This document shows, piece after piece, positions 11,101 to 22,361 of a stretch of 64,000 nt of DNA. The stretch is taken from assembly GCA_029207755.1 (NCBI GenBank), contig JARCOQ010000003.1:84215994-84279993 (forward strand), given 5' to 3'. The position numbers and the translations under genes were made by a program. Below the pieces are notes generated by a model. That model did not search any database and was not told where the DNA came from. It was given only the letters and a program-made list of their open reading frames with translations. This DNA comes from Chamaea fasciata. Taxonomy: Eukaryota; Chordata; Aves; Passeriformes; Sylviidae. Numbering within the stretch: the stretch's first letter is position 1; the number at the start of each line of letters is the position of its first letter.

Positions 11101-14081
11101 CTGTCCTATGTTAACCACCTCTCACACTGTATGCATATTCATAGGTAACTCTTCCCCTCATATTGAGACGGCCAACCCATTAATTCTACTTTTTATAGTT
11201 TTCTTACCTACCTTGTGTCACAGTCATTAGAATTAATGTCAATTAGTTTCTATGGAGTTTCCACGGTACTATTGCAGTTATACTGTTTATTGTTATGCCT
11301 TAGCTGCTAATAGTGCTATGTGATTCACATTTTTCTCTAATAAACATCCTACAATTATCCATTACTTAAAATTACATTTGCTGGCAGACACAGAAATCCA
11401 AATTTACAAGACTGAACAAATTGTTTAGATGGCAATTTTGTAACTGGCAGTCTAATTTGTGGCCAGTCTAATTTGTGGACTTACAGTCCTTCCATTATTC
11501 ATTTAAGGCAAACTGTGTCATATTGGGGCTTTTTAGACCTAATATGCTAAGAATTTTTAAATCAAGACCATTAAAAGTGCTGGTACATTATTTGCATTAT
11601 TAATACTGAGAGATGAAAACACTTAAATTATGTAGATGAAATACCATTTTCAGGCCTTTCGGGAACTTATTCCCTCACAGGAATTTTAGCTGTAATGGAT
11701 TATCACTTAATGCTGTATCAAGCAACTTCAATTTTGCTTAGTCAGCACCTAAAAGTGCCCACCAAACTTTGACATACTAGATGTGTTGGATGGGCTGAAA
11801 TAAAATTCCCTGTCATGAATCTGAAACCATCATACAGTTTGGAAAACAAGACAAAGTGGAGCTAGGGACAAAATCAGCGATCTGTTAATGCAGGCAAACC
11901 ATTTTCCATTATGCAACACAATTTACATAGATCATAATTATTAAGGAAAAAAAATAAGGAAAAAAGAAAATTCTGTGCAGCATGCTTTTTGTTTTGATAA
12001 CTATTATGAGGATTTTCTCTGTTGTACAATGTCTGAAATTTTTGGTTATTTTCAGATGACAGAAGGGTAAATCCAATCTGCCACAAAACAACTGGACTTT
12101 GACTCATTACTGCAGGATAGAAGGGATCAGTCTTTAAAGTTCTGTGCTCTAGGGATATTTATTTGTTCTCATAAAAACCCCACAAAACGACTGTCAAGGA
12201 AAACAAAAAAAAAAAAATTAAAATCATGAGAGACATAACGCTACAAGAAAAATGTTCTGATATGCAAAAATCTCCATGCCAAGACTCCTTTTATCTCAAA
12301 ATAAAAGCAAAATCTGATGTGCTCTATTTTTGGCTATGTATTGAAAAAATATGCTTGGGTCATCCAAAGAAAAACTTTACATTTTATTGGTACTATTTGT
12401 GGATGCACTATACTAGTGGAAAATCCACTGTTCAGATTCAGGAACACTTGATTTTGAACAAACTTCCAAAAAAGGGTGGCATTTTTTAGCTTTTATTCAG
12501 GAATGTGGCAATGGAATGCAGCCATCTTGTACTTAATTTTTCCAAACTAATAGATTTATCAAATTTGTAAACTAAAATATATTTGGTTTAATACTGAAGT
12601 TATCTTAGAAGTTTAAGGGCACACAACATTTCCAATATTGACAGCAATAAATATATCTAAATTCCACTGTTTAACATGCTAATCTAGCACTTTCCTTTTA
12701 CATCAGTTGTACAGTTGTGCAAATCCATTCCCATGTTTTCTTCAACTGAGATGCGGAATTCAAGTCATGTCCAGTATCAACATATTTCTTTTTTGCTGAT
12801 TTATATATAAAATTCAGACTTCCAAAAATCTCCTTAAGGCATGTTGTTTTTTTATAACAAAGATGCACAACTGAACTTTCAATTTTCTTTCAAGAATATC
12901 TCTTAATTTATCTGACTTAAAAAATGCAAAATAAAGCTTCTACTCCTCCATAGTCTTCAGCTGGATGGTAATTTTAGCATTTAACAGCCACTATTATTGC
13001 ATCAGACTTTCATTTTCCATTAGAAGGTCAAAATGACAAGTGGAATTATCTATTATTGTCAATTTTATTTTAGTACTTTTAACAGAGATTGCCATTAAAA
13101 AAGCAAAAATTATTTGCAAAGTATAGCTACACTCACAAAGCACAGACAAAATCAATAATCAAAATGTAAAAAGAATATTTTAGTCAGAAAGAAAATGAAT
13201 AGTTTTTTGTTTCTAAAACTGGAAAAGTATCATATTTCAGACAAGCAAAAATTATAATTAAGATGAAAATAGAAAATTACAATAACTTCTTATTGTAAAT
13301 CATGTGACTCTGTTTCACAAGGTAAATGTGAATTTCCAATAAATGATTCATTTTCAATTTTTTAAGATTTAGCTCTAAACATTTCTGATATCACTAAAAC
13401 TACTATCACTAATGCAGGGCCAATCCCCTTAATTTTATCAATTTGAACAGATTTTATTTTCCTTCTAAGGCTTATTTGGGAAATTGAGAATATAAGAATT
13501 GTCACAAAACTCCGAACCTGGGTTCATAATAAAAAAAAAATAGAGATTATAAACATAACACAATAATGCTAATTTTTGATTGAAGCTTTTTCTTCCATGT
13601 TTCACTTTGGTAACAATCATTTAAGGGTAAATACAGTCTTTTCAATTACGAGTTTCGTGTTTCCTTTTTTTAGCTCCTGAAAGAAGGGCTGTTTAAAATC
13701 CTGCTAATATTGGCTTATTAGAATCCTGCAATGCTTCCCTCCATTCATGAAGACCTTTATAAGTTATTTTGATCTAGAAGGCTGAAAACCAGGAGTCTGT
13801 CATACACAGGTGTACCTAATCCACCAATTTTCCTTTGCCACTTGGCAAAAGCATTAAGAGCACTTTGACCACACAGAAAACAACATTTGTACTTATATGT
13901 CACTGCAAAGGCAAAAGACTATAAATGGTAGCGAAGAAAACAGACTATACAGACTGTCAATAACAGAAAGAGAATTGTATCCCATTATTAAGCAATTAAA
14001 AAATCAACTCACAAAAATCCCTTTAAGATTTCTATTAACAGAAGTAATAACTATGCTTAAGAAACAAGTCTTTAGCCTTAC
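8166..14081 (-). other. RIMS1 intron, 5.9 kb
   Basis: Intron between the last PDZ exon and the 47-nt linker exon. It is AT-rich. The only clear internal structure is a 15-16-bp direct tandem duplication at 11448-11478. Open frames in it (for example 9005-9205 and 12226-12489 on the plus strand) have no recognisable domain. Confidence 0.88.
11448..11478 (+). repeat. Direct tandem duplication, 15-16 bp x 2
   Basis: The unit CAGTCTAATTTGTGGC is followed at once by CAGTCTAATTTGTGG. It is a small slippage duplication inside an intron. Confidence 0.9.
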
Positions 14082-14205
14082 CCAATCGGCCTGGAAACAA
14101 TGATTTCAACTTGAGGTTCTGATTTTGATTCTAAAATAATGTTGTAAACTTCTTCATTTGTAGCTCCAGGCAAGGGTTTACCATTCCATTCTAGAACTTC
14201 ATCCC
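14082..14205 (-). CDS. RIMS1: RIMS1 exon: C-terminal part of PDZ domain
   Basis: The exon has 124 nt. Two bases finish Gly, 40 codons follow, and two bases (GG) are left for the next Gly. It encodes DEVLEWNGKPLPGATNEEVY followed by NIILESKSEPQVEIIVSRPI. This holds the GDEVLEWNG turn typical of PDZ domains, the long ligand-binding helix (NEEVYNIILES) and the last strand (VEIIVSRPI). The acceptor is AATTCAAG and the donor GTAAGG. Paralogue residues (NGKPLPGATNEE rather than NGRLLQGATFEE) point to RIMS1. Confidence 0.97.
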
Positions 14206-14670
14206 CTTGAATTTAAAGAGAAGTTTATCTCACTTGGATATTCTTTTACAGAGAATGAAATTTATATTTTCAAGTAACATAAAACTCATTTAAAATCATG
14301 AAAGAGCTGTACTGAAATCTTCAGACACTTTCCTGTCAAGGTGCTTTTCAGCTGGTTGGCTCTCAGTGCTTGCTCTTGCACAAGGGTGTTCTTTTCCTCA
14401 TGCAAGACTTCATGTTTGCAATTATTAAAATTTATAAAGTTTGTACAATTACTCAAAGTCTTATCAGCTACCCATATTTTGGATGTTTTTTATAAGGACA
14501 AAAGTGGTTTTTGCTAACTGCAAGGACTCATCCATGCCTTTTTTTGTGTGCTCTAGTCCCATGCAATAGGATTAACAGACTTTCACTCACTGGAAACAGG
14601 CAAAATAATTTATTTTTCTGGGAAATAATTTTGGCTCTAAAACCACGTTTAGAAATTGAAAAAAGCTTTC

Positions 14671-14714
<44 letters not shown>

Positions 14715-15671
14715 AAAAAAAACCACCCTAGACCTGAAACAGAAAATTAGGATTTCAGCCCAAATGGTTTAAGGTTAGTGGAGATAAATTTATTTTCCGT
14801 AATTATAATCTGCATTTAAAATCTAGAAACAACTATAATAGCTGTGGCTATCAACCCCATGTATACGGATTTGGTAAGAAAGAAAAAATAAAAAATGAAA
14901 AAAAAAGTAGAATATTGTTAGAAACTCATCATCCTTTCTAGTTCTTTATTACTATCTGCTTCACACAATTATGCTAAAGCCACACACATTGGCATTGGAG
15001 CTTCTGGGTTCTTAAGGCACTACACAGGTGCTTTGGTTTGCTAAGAAAACACTTGGAAAGTAATTGCTTAGAGATATAGTAAAAATAAAACCATTATAAA
15101 GTGACTTTGAAAACCAAACGCTGCACATAATTCTCACTTCATTTGGAAGCTTGGAAAGTGCCATTAGCACGGCCATTTATTTGTAAGGGCGGTATATACA
15201 TCTAATAGAAATGAAATATTTTAGGACCATTTTTTTGGCTTGTTTTCCATTTTCATTTGTAACAGTTAACACTGAAAGGAACACTAATAAAATCCACTGT
15301 GTATGCAGTGTGTCATCCTTCAGTGATTTTTTTTTTGCCATAATCATCTTTAAAAAAAATGTTTGCATTGCTTCTGTGGAGTTTAATGTGTGGCTCCTGA
15401 GATAGCAAACAAAAATTTACTAGTGTCACTCAGTCCTGTTACCAGCATTCCTCAGGAGTGTCCTTTGCTTGGCTCATACATCCAAGCAATTAGTGTTCAT
15501 AATAAATAAGAAATGTAGGCAACCATGGCATTTCATAATAAGATTGCAGTATTGTTCTGTATTTAAAAAATATTACCACAACATATGACAAATGTTAGTG
15601 TAAATTAAAGGTCGCATTCAATAGGACATTACTAAAAGACAGTATATTTTATATGCAACTGATTGATTTAC
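14206..15671 (-). other. RIMS1 intron, 1466 bp
   Basis: Intron inside the PDZ coding region. It contains a run of 40 A at 14674-14713, which is U in the transcript. No other gene or exon is recognised. Confidence 0.9.
14674..14713 (+). repeat. Poly-A run, 40 nt
   Basis: Forty A, followed by C and eight more A. It lies in the PDZ intron about 470 bp upstream of the last PDZ exon in transcript direction, and is U-rich in the pre-mRNA. No retroposed sequence is recognised next to it. Confidence 0.95.
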
Positions 15672-15771
15672 CTGCTCTGAGATGCCCCACCACATCAGCC
15701 AAGCTACCTTTCTTCACTTTGGTAATGAAGGCACCGAGTCGTCCTAATTCTGTCATTTTTCCTCCAACAAC
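15672..15771 (-). CDS. RIMS1: RIMS1 exon: middle of PDZ domain
   Basis: The exon has 100 nt: 33 codons plus the first base of a Gly codon. It encodes VVGGKMTELGRLGAFITKVK followed by KGSLADVVGHLRA, which are the central strands and helix of the PDZ. MTELGRL differs from the mammalian RIM1 MTDLGRL by a conservative D-to-E change. RIM2 as I recall it has MTESGRLCAF here, so this exon also supports RIMS1. The acceptor is AACTAG and the donor GTAAAT. Confidence 0.97.
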
Positions 15772-16488
15772 CTAGTTAATCACAAATTTGTGAGTCTCCA
15801 AGCCACACACCAGATGTCACATAAAGCACAAATATACAGACTAATCAGTTTTCACATTATTTTTAAAATTACACCTGAAATGTTCATGGGAAAACCTATT
15901 GTCAAGTTGGGTTTTAGAGGGGCTTAAAGACAAAAAGAAGTAAAGCTGAAACAGAATGAATAAAACTGATATTCTTTTGATTGTGTTTGACTAATCAATC
16001 TTATGCAGTTTGCTAACTACCTACGTTTGTTGCAGAAAGAACATTTCTTAATAAAGAACCAGGCAAATGCACTTTTTACAAATAACTGTCTGTCATGTAC
16101 TCAAATTTAAATTTCAAGTGCGCATCGTTTAAAGTGTGTGAAATCCCAAATTGCAGTTGGTACATCAATTGAAAACTTAGCAAATACACTACTATTAAAT
16201 ATGGGCAATTAGTTCCCAAGAATGTTGATACTGCTAAAACATAGGCACTCTCATCCAAGAACATTACAGGACAAAACAGCAACTTCTGGCTTTTGTTGAA
16301 CAGAAGAGAAACTGAAACTGAAGAAGTCTGTTTCTAAAGATGACTACAGGATACAAAGATCAGGAATATCAGAATAAAACCAAGTGCCTTCAAGAGGCCA
16401 GATTTTTGATAAAATACAAAGAAAATGCAGTCTTGTTGACTTGCTATCTCTTTAACTATCTTACTCTCTCCAGTCAGGTGTGGGGTTA

Positions 16489-16559
16489 GGGTTGTTTTTT
16501 TGGTGGTGGTGGTTTTTTTGGGTTTTTTTGGTTTGTTGTTTTTGGGGGTTTTTTTTGGT
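16489..16559 (+). repeat. G/T-only tract, 71 bp
   Basis: No A or C occurs over these 71 nt, which include GGTGGTGGTGG and several T6-8 and G3-5 runs. It is the mirror, by strand, of the A/C tracts elsewhere in the window. Confidence 0.9.
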
Positions 16560-16894
16560 CAGGAATATCCCAGAAGAGTTTTATAATAATATGAAACAGT
16601 AGAATGAAGGCTCATTAGGTATTAGTTCCCCATGTTGGAATCACAATAACTAGCAGGAGCTTTATTACCAAAAAAAGATCCAGAAGCCTATCTGCCAACA
16701 ATATTGTCACATGATAGTGTGTAAAATTTATCAGTGATGGCCTTAGTTCATCTTACATACAACTGAAACTTGAAAAATCAAGGAGAAACTCTACAACGCT
16801 ACAATCTCTATTTCCTACTAGAGCCAACCTTTTTTTTCTCACATATTCAAATAGAATTGTTTGCTGGCAGCAAATACCAGCTTTGTGCTATAGA

Positions 16895-16912
16895 CTACTA
16901 AACGTTTAGTAG
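16895..16912. repeat. Perfect 18-bp palindrome
   Basis: CTACTAAACGTTTAGTAG equals its own reverse complement. It lies in an intron and has no known match. Confidence 0.9.
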
Positions 16913-17781
16913 AGTGAAGCTGTTTTCATCTTTTGTATTATCATGCCACACTATCTCACATCAAGATGGGAATATTTCAGATTTTTTTCTGTTGTTCTCA
17001 GTGGAGAGGGAAGGACACCCAAATTAAATTCTATCAGTCATCTTTGTTGCCCCATAGATTTAAAAATATACATGGAGAGAGAAATGCTTGAATTGGTACA
17101 CTGTATTTCCCACTAGTTTCAGAAACAGCACTCTCTTTTAAGTGTTCTGGCAATTTAGACACATGAACCTAAAAGGCTGCTAAACATGTAAATTAGGGAT
17201 TTAAATCAATTGGACAGTGTTGCCAAAATCTCAATTTTGGGGTGCTAGATTAACTGGAATTACATTTAATATAACCTCTACTATGATTTAAGAGGATTGT
17301 TTGCAATTTTTTGTGAAAATATTTGGTTTGTTTCTACAAAATTTCTGTTTTCAATTGGCTGTGTGGCTTTTCAACACTGACCTCGTAAGCATTTGCATCC
17401 AGATGACATTTATGTATGTGGATTATAAAATGAGTTACTTGACTAAATTGCAAACAGCAGAGCTAGAAAAGGCAGGACTCCATAAGTGCATTGCCATGTG
17501 CAGTATATATCTTACAGACAGGAAGCTGAATAAACATATCCTTTTAAATCAAAACAGTTCAGCCCCTTTGTCATGGATGACTGAAAAACGTATAGAAGGA
17601 GTAAACATATTTATAGTCATAATTTACCTGTATAACTTTCAAAATTTAGTAAAAGAGAGGAATACATTTTTTGTCAAAAGACCACACGATTGGAGAGTCC
17701 TCTGATTTAATGTGTTACACCTTTATGTCTAAGGTCAGTGGAACTTCCTTTCATTTAGCACATAAATCATGCAATACTTAC

Positions 17782-17892
17782 TTTTAGCCCCAGTAATGCA
17801 CCTGATTCTTTAGGCATGGTTGTTCTCTTGTTAAGAATAACACGCCCAATTAAGCGATCTCCCTCTTTGGAAGGCTGCCACGTTACGGGATG
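17782..17892 (-). CDS. RIMS1: RIMS1 exon: N-terminal part of PDZ domain
   Basis: The exon has 111 nt, exactly 37 codons, phase 0 at both ends. It encodes HPVTWQPSKEGDRLIGRVIL, NKRTTMPKES and GALLGLK. This covers the first PDZ strand and the start of the GLGF-like ligand-binding loop (GALLGLK, continuing VVGG on the next exon). The RIM1 PDZ binds the C-termini of ELKS/CAST and of N- and P/Q-type calcium channels. The acceptor is TTTGACAG and the donor GTAAGT. Because its length is a multiple of three, skipping it would keep the frame but destroy the PDZ fold. Confidence 0.97.
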
Positions 17893-18610
17893 CTGTCAAA
17901 AAACAAGTAATGGAATTAAAGAAGGGTGACCATCCTCCAATATTTAGATGCACATGTATAAACCAATAAAATTACTGTATCATCATGTCACAGTAGACAC
18001 AAAAATCCTTCAAATGTGTTACATATTTGCACCTCAGTTTTCTTTAATTATTTCTGTTGGACCCCAGCTACACTAAACATTGATGCCTCTTGTAAGAAAA
18101 TCTCAGCATTAAGTCTACAGATAGAATTATAATCCATCTCAAACTTCAATACAATTAAACATTTCAAAGATACCTTAGGTAATCAAATTAAGTATTTACT
18201 TTTAATTGACATGACTGAAAAGTGCATTCAGAAATTCTGTTCTTTAGAATAATACATGTTATGCAGGTCTACCATATCAAGGTTTATTATATAATAAAAT
18301 CAAAATGATACTTTCCAACTCCAAGTCTTTAAAAAAATCACTAATCTTTCCCCAACTGCTTTTTTTTGTGGTTCATAAATTAAGTGCCATGTCTATAAAG
18401 GAAATAAAGTCCAGTTAAAATTCAGGCAATTTTACAAATATTCATTTTGATAAAACTTTCTTTCTGATTTCCATTTCCTTGGTAGTCTAAAACAAATTTT
18501 CATACGATTTGTGTAGAATGTTTTTTTACAGTCAAATATCTTTACTGAACCAAAATAATTAGCAAACATTTAAACTCATACTTATGAACCCCTATTTTTC
18601 TATTTCTTAC
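17893..18610 (-). other. RIMS1 intron, 718 bp
   Basis: AT-rich intron between the DLDYYW exon and the first PDZ exon. I see no repeat or extra exon in it. Confidence 0.9.
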
Positions 18611-18678
18611 CGAACTAATAGGGGACGTCTCCCTGCTGTGCCACGTGGCAGGATCCAGCCAGTAATAATCCAAGTCAC
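18611..18678 (-). CDS. RIMS1: RIMS1 exon before PDZ (DLDYYWLDP)
   Basis: The exon has 68 nt. Two bases complete the split Gly codon and 22 full codons follow, leaving in phase 0. It encodes GDLDYYWLDPATWHSRETSP and then ISS. This block just before the PDZ is a clear RIM1 signature; the RIM2 counterpart as I recall it reads DMDYNWLDHTSWHSSEASP. The acceptor is TTCTTCCAG and the donor GTAAGA. It sits at the 3' end of the 30.9-kb intron and begins the cluster of small exons. Confidence 0.96.
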
Positions 18679-18929
18679 CTGGAAGAATATGAATAAAAAG
18701 AAATGTGTAATCTCTCAAACAGAGAAAGATGTATGAATGATTACTTCTGCATGCACGAATTTTAAAGTGCAATCATTTGATGAAGCAAATGCAAAACCTT
18801 TACTATGATTCAAATCAATATCTCAATTTGAAAACAATATAGTGCATTAATATAAAATAACATATTTATTTGAACCTCTGCTTTTTCATGAATTGCACCT
18901 TAGAATTGGTTGTGCACACTATTTTACCT

Positions 18930-19395
18930 TTGCTCAGTCCAAGAATGGACCCCAAAGCATCACATTCACAGCCCTCCTCCTCCCCACCATCTCCATAATA
19001 AACACACAGGACTACAGCTAATGATGACACGAGAGGGAATACTCCACAAAATAGGCACTTAGCTATGGTTAAGGACAGAACAGTCAACCATGCTCTAGAA
19101 TCTGCAAAGATCAATGCTGTAACAACAGGTACCTTACAGAGGGACAGGAGCTGGTACAGAGTATCAGAGAGAACAGCCACACAAATACAGCAAATAGTAC
19201 CAACAGCAGGTACAAGGCTGCATCTTTTCTTTCACTTGGGGCAAACTTAAATGCTGTGTACAGCAAGAAAAAGACCATGAATGACAGTAGTGTGGAAGCC
19301 ATCAGCCTATCATGACAAGGAGGGCACTTCTGGCAATATATCTTCAATATCTTACTTAATAAAACAGATCTCTGTAACACTTGTTAGATGCCTGT
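18930..19395 (-). other. Unidentified coding-like hydrophobic segment
   Basis: Two overlapping minus-strand frames (up to 19380, and 18866-19180) look like membrane protein. The upper one includes CQKCPPCHDRLMAS, FMVFFLLYTAFKFAPSERKD and AALYLLLVLFAVFVWLFSL. The lower one includes VVTALIFADSRAWLTVLSLT and CGVFPLVSSLAVVLCVYYGD, then an acidic GGEEEGCECD. One frameshift between 19111 and 19180 would join them. The lower frame ends near AAAG|GTAAAA, a possible splice donor. I do not recognise the family. It could be a decayed processed pseudogene, an unknown exon or chance. It lies about 250-700 bp upstream of the DLDYYW exon, on the same strand. Confidence 0.3.
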
Positions 19396-20049
19396 GTTCT
19401 AGTAAAAGTAGTGATCTAATAGAAGCCCAAACAAAACATGCAAGGGAGAAGAAGACACCTTTACATGCAGAGATTTTTTTTGTTCTTTCTCTACAAAATA
19501 CTTAGATGCCGATTATGAAATACAAGTGGTAACATTCTCTATAACTCACAAAATCTTTAATAGCATACAATCTACATGATCAGATGCCCAAGTTTATTTT
19601 TAAACAGCATATTACTATCATATGCATAACCACATGAGACTGTTTGTGGTTTCATTAGCTACTGCAGTTCTGCAGGTTTGGAAAACACATTAAATCACAT
19701 TAAAAATCTTTCAGTTTTATTTTTAGGATCCTTCCTTGTGCCTTTATAAACTTCAAAATTGCAACAAGAACAACAGCAAACCCACAAACTACACTGACAC
19801 CTGCAGTGCTGGCAGTAAACTCAAATCTATGGTACAGAGCTCCCTGAATTTCAGTAATGGACTCAACAGTAGCACCAAAAATGAACTACCTCCTGTGTGG
19901 GCTGGCCTGCCACAGGCCAAACAGAACACACTTTGTCTACTTGTTTCAGAGTTATTTGCTCAGCAATAGAGAAATGTTCAGAAGGGAATAAATATCAGCT
20001 CCAGCATGCAGATGAATGTATCCAAGTCAAAAACATTTCTGCTCATCCC

Positions 20050-20500
20050 ATTGTTCCCTACTTTCTTTTCCTGTCTTCCTTCCTATATTCAGCTTCTTGC
20101 TCCTAGTTTCCTTGCTGGCCTTCCTCCTGGTTACTGCAGATCCATGACCATTTAATTCATACACCTAGCATTCTTGTCCACCAAATCCCTGCTGTAGCAA
20201 GATTCTCTCATACATCTTCTGTCCTGTCTAACCTGCTGATTTACCTATTCTCACCACCCACTTACCCTTTGCAACCTTTTCTTCCCTGTCCCTTTTTTTT
20301 CTGTCATCCGTCTGCTTCTGCTTCTGGCTTTGGTATCCTTTCTTAAGGTTCTGTATTTTTAACCCCTCTTTAACATCAAATCCTATGATGCTAAGCCACA
20401 TTCCTGCACCCTCCTTGCCACATCTAAACCTTTAGATGTCTGTCCCTTTCCCCCCTTCTGTCTGTCCCATGCTTTGCTAAATTCCAAGCCATCAGCTACA
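20050..20500 (+). other. Pyrimidine-rich intronic stretch
   Basis: About 450 bp dominated by C and T on the plus strand, with many CTTCC, TCCTG and CCCTT words, so purine-rich in the RIMS1 pre-mRNA. No gene is recognised. Confidence 0.6.
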
Positions 20501-22361
20501 TCCAATCCTGTCAAAAGCTGAGAGCAGGAACTGCACTGCAAAAGCAGCTCTGCTGAGCTGGAACATGAATGATATGCTCAGAAGCAGTAAAGGTAGCTAT
20601 TGAATCAAACAGCTTGACTGAAAGACACTGAAAGTGGTAAGTCTGTCATTTGGTGAATACTTTAAAGCTTGAATTGGGGAGAGAAAAATACACATTCTTT
20701 AAAAATGACTTAATTTTAAAATTTCCATTAAAACGCAATCTGATACAGACCACTGGAACAAAAATGTCTGGGGGGGAATTTACAACTATAAAAAAGATCA
20801 TACAGTGGAAAATGCCAGTTAATCTATTCATAAACACTCGTCAAATAGAACATAAAAGTTAAGCCACAAATGAGAAAACTCCCCAAATGGGCATTAAAAA
20901 TATTTTATGCTAGCAACACTGATATTAGGGACATCTGCAGTTCAGTATTCTGTTATATCTTTGAAAATAACTTGTCCTTGGTCATCCTATGCCATTGCTG
21001 CTTCTTTGCCTAATGCCTATTTATGCCATTCTTGCACCGCCATACTCCAGAACTCACTCTTTGTTTAATTGCACAAAATAACTTCACTGCAGCAGCATTA
21101 TGAAGATCTGGGAATAGGTAAATAAGACGCAAAAACTTACTAAGAACATAGCTTCAGAATTTCAGGTTTTCTCCAGAAAACACCCACCAAAACTGAAAAC
21201 AAAAATCCCTATACATAGAGACACTCTCCATTGATAAAAGTCATTAAAAATAACTAGCAAAATAAGAAAAATTTAAGGGGTTTTAGAGAGGAAAAAACTA
21301 CTTTCATAAGGAGCAAATAATAGCTTTATAGGCTTAAACTGGTTTTAAATACCTTTTAAACCATTCTTTAAAAACATGAACAACCTTAAAATAATAAGCC
21401 CCCATGAAAATACACATATACTGTATCATTATTTTTTGTACATTACTGATGTATTTCTAAAACTTATTATTAAAAGCGCATTTGTAGTTTTAATGTTTGA
21501 TTTCCTTAAGACCAACTGAGTAAAACAGAGTATATATTTGTAAAACCTTATTTCCTAAGGGAATAATTGAGAAGTTGTATCCTAACAGCAAGGAAATGTT
21601 TTTCCTATTAACATGCCGCCGCTCAATTACTTTACTCTTGAATGCACATAGATACAATAATAACTTACAAGACACGAATGTGTTGAGCTTTTTCCATAAG
21701 TCTTTTGCAGCCTTCCATCAAAATTCAAGACAGGGAGTAAGGCTCTTAATAAATTCTCATTGTTTTTATATCCACAATATGTGTGCTTTCTAAATAAAGG
21801 GAAAGCTAACTCATTCCACCAAAAATCCATTTTCTTGAAAATACTGTCTGCAGCAGCACTATATATACCAAAAGCTAATGTTGGGGTACTGTGATTTTAA
21901 GTAAGATCCTCAAAAGCTGAGAAATTCTGGAAAAAACAGCCTTGTCCCTCTCACAAAGCCAAAACAAGGACAAAATATGAGAGGGTCTGCTATTGTGTAT
22001 GAACAGTCATGTTGATTTCCAAAGAGTCTTGAATTCTGGGGATAAAATACCCCAAGATATTTTCCCAAATCCATCCAGACCATATTCAGAGACTACTGAT
22101 ATTCAGGCAAAGAATGTGCTTCAGCGATTTTCTCAAATCCATATGCACTGGATTTGCAGTAGTTACTTAAGACAAGAAGCAGACTCTAATGGTAAGAGTC
22201 AGTCAGCCCATGTTAGGCACTTCACTGACCATTAGCACATGTAGCTGCTAATTAATACAGCAGTTCTATCAGATGACTAAGAAACTTAAATATTTTTCCA
22301 AGGCTACATCTAAAAGAACTCTGCAAACTGAATAGTCAGACTGCTTCTCTCTAATTAACCC

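Larger units (their letters stand above)
15772..17781 (-). other. RIMS1 intron, 2010 bp
   Basis: Intron inside the PDZ coding region. It holds a G/T-only tract at 16489-16559 and an 18-bp perfect palindrome at 16895-16912. A plus-strand open frame of 134 codons (17301-17705) has no recognisable domain and is taken as chance. Confidence 0.88.

Noticed and set aside
17301..17705. 134-codon plus-strand open frame
   Set aside because: It has no recognisable domain and lies in an AT-rich intron, antisense to RIMS1. It is within the length expected by chance over 64 kb.
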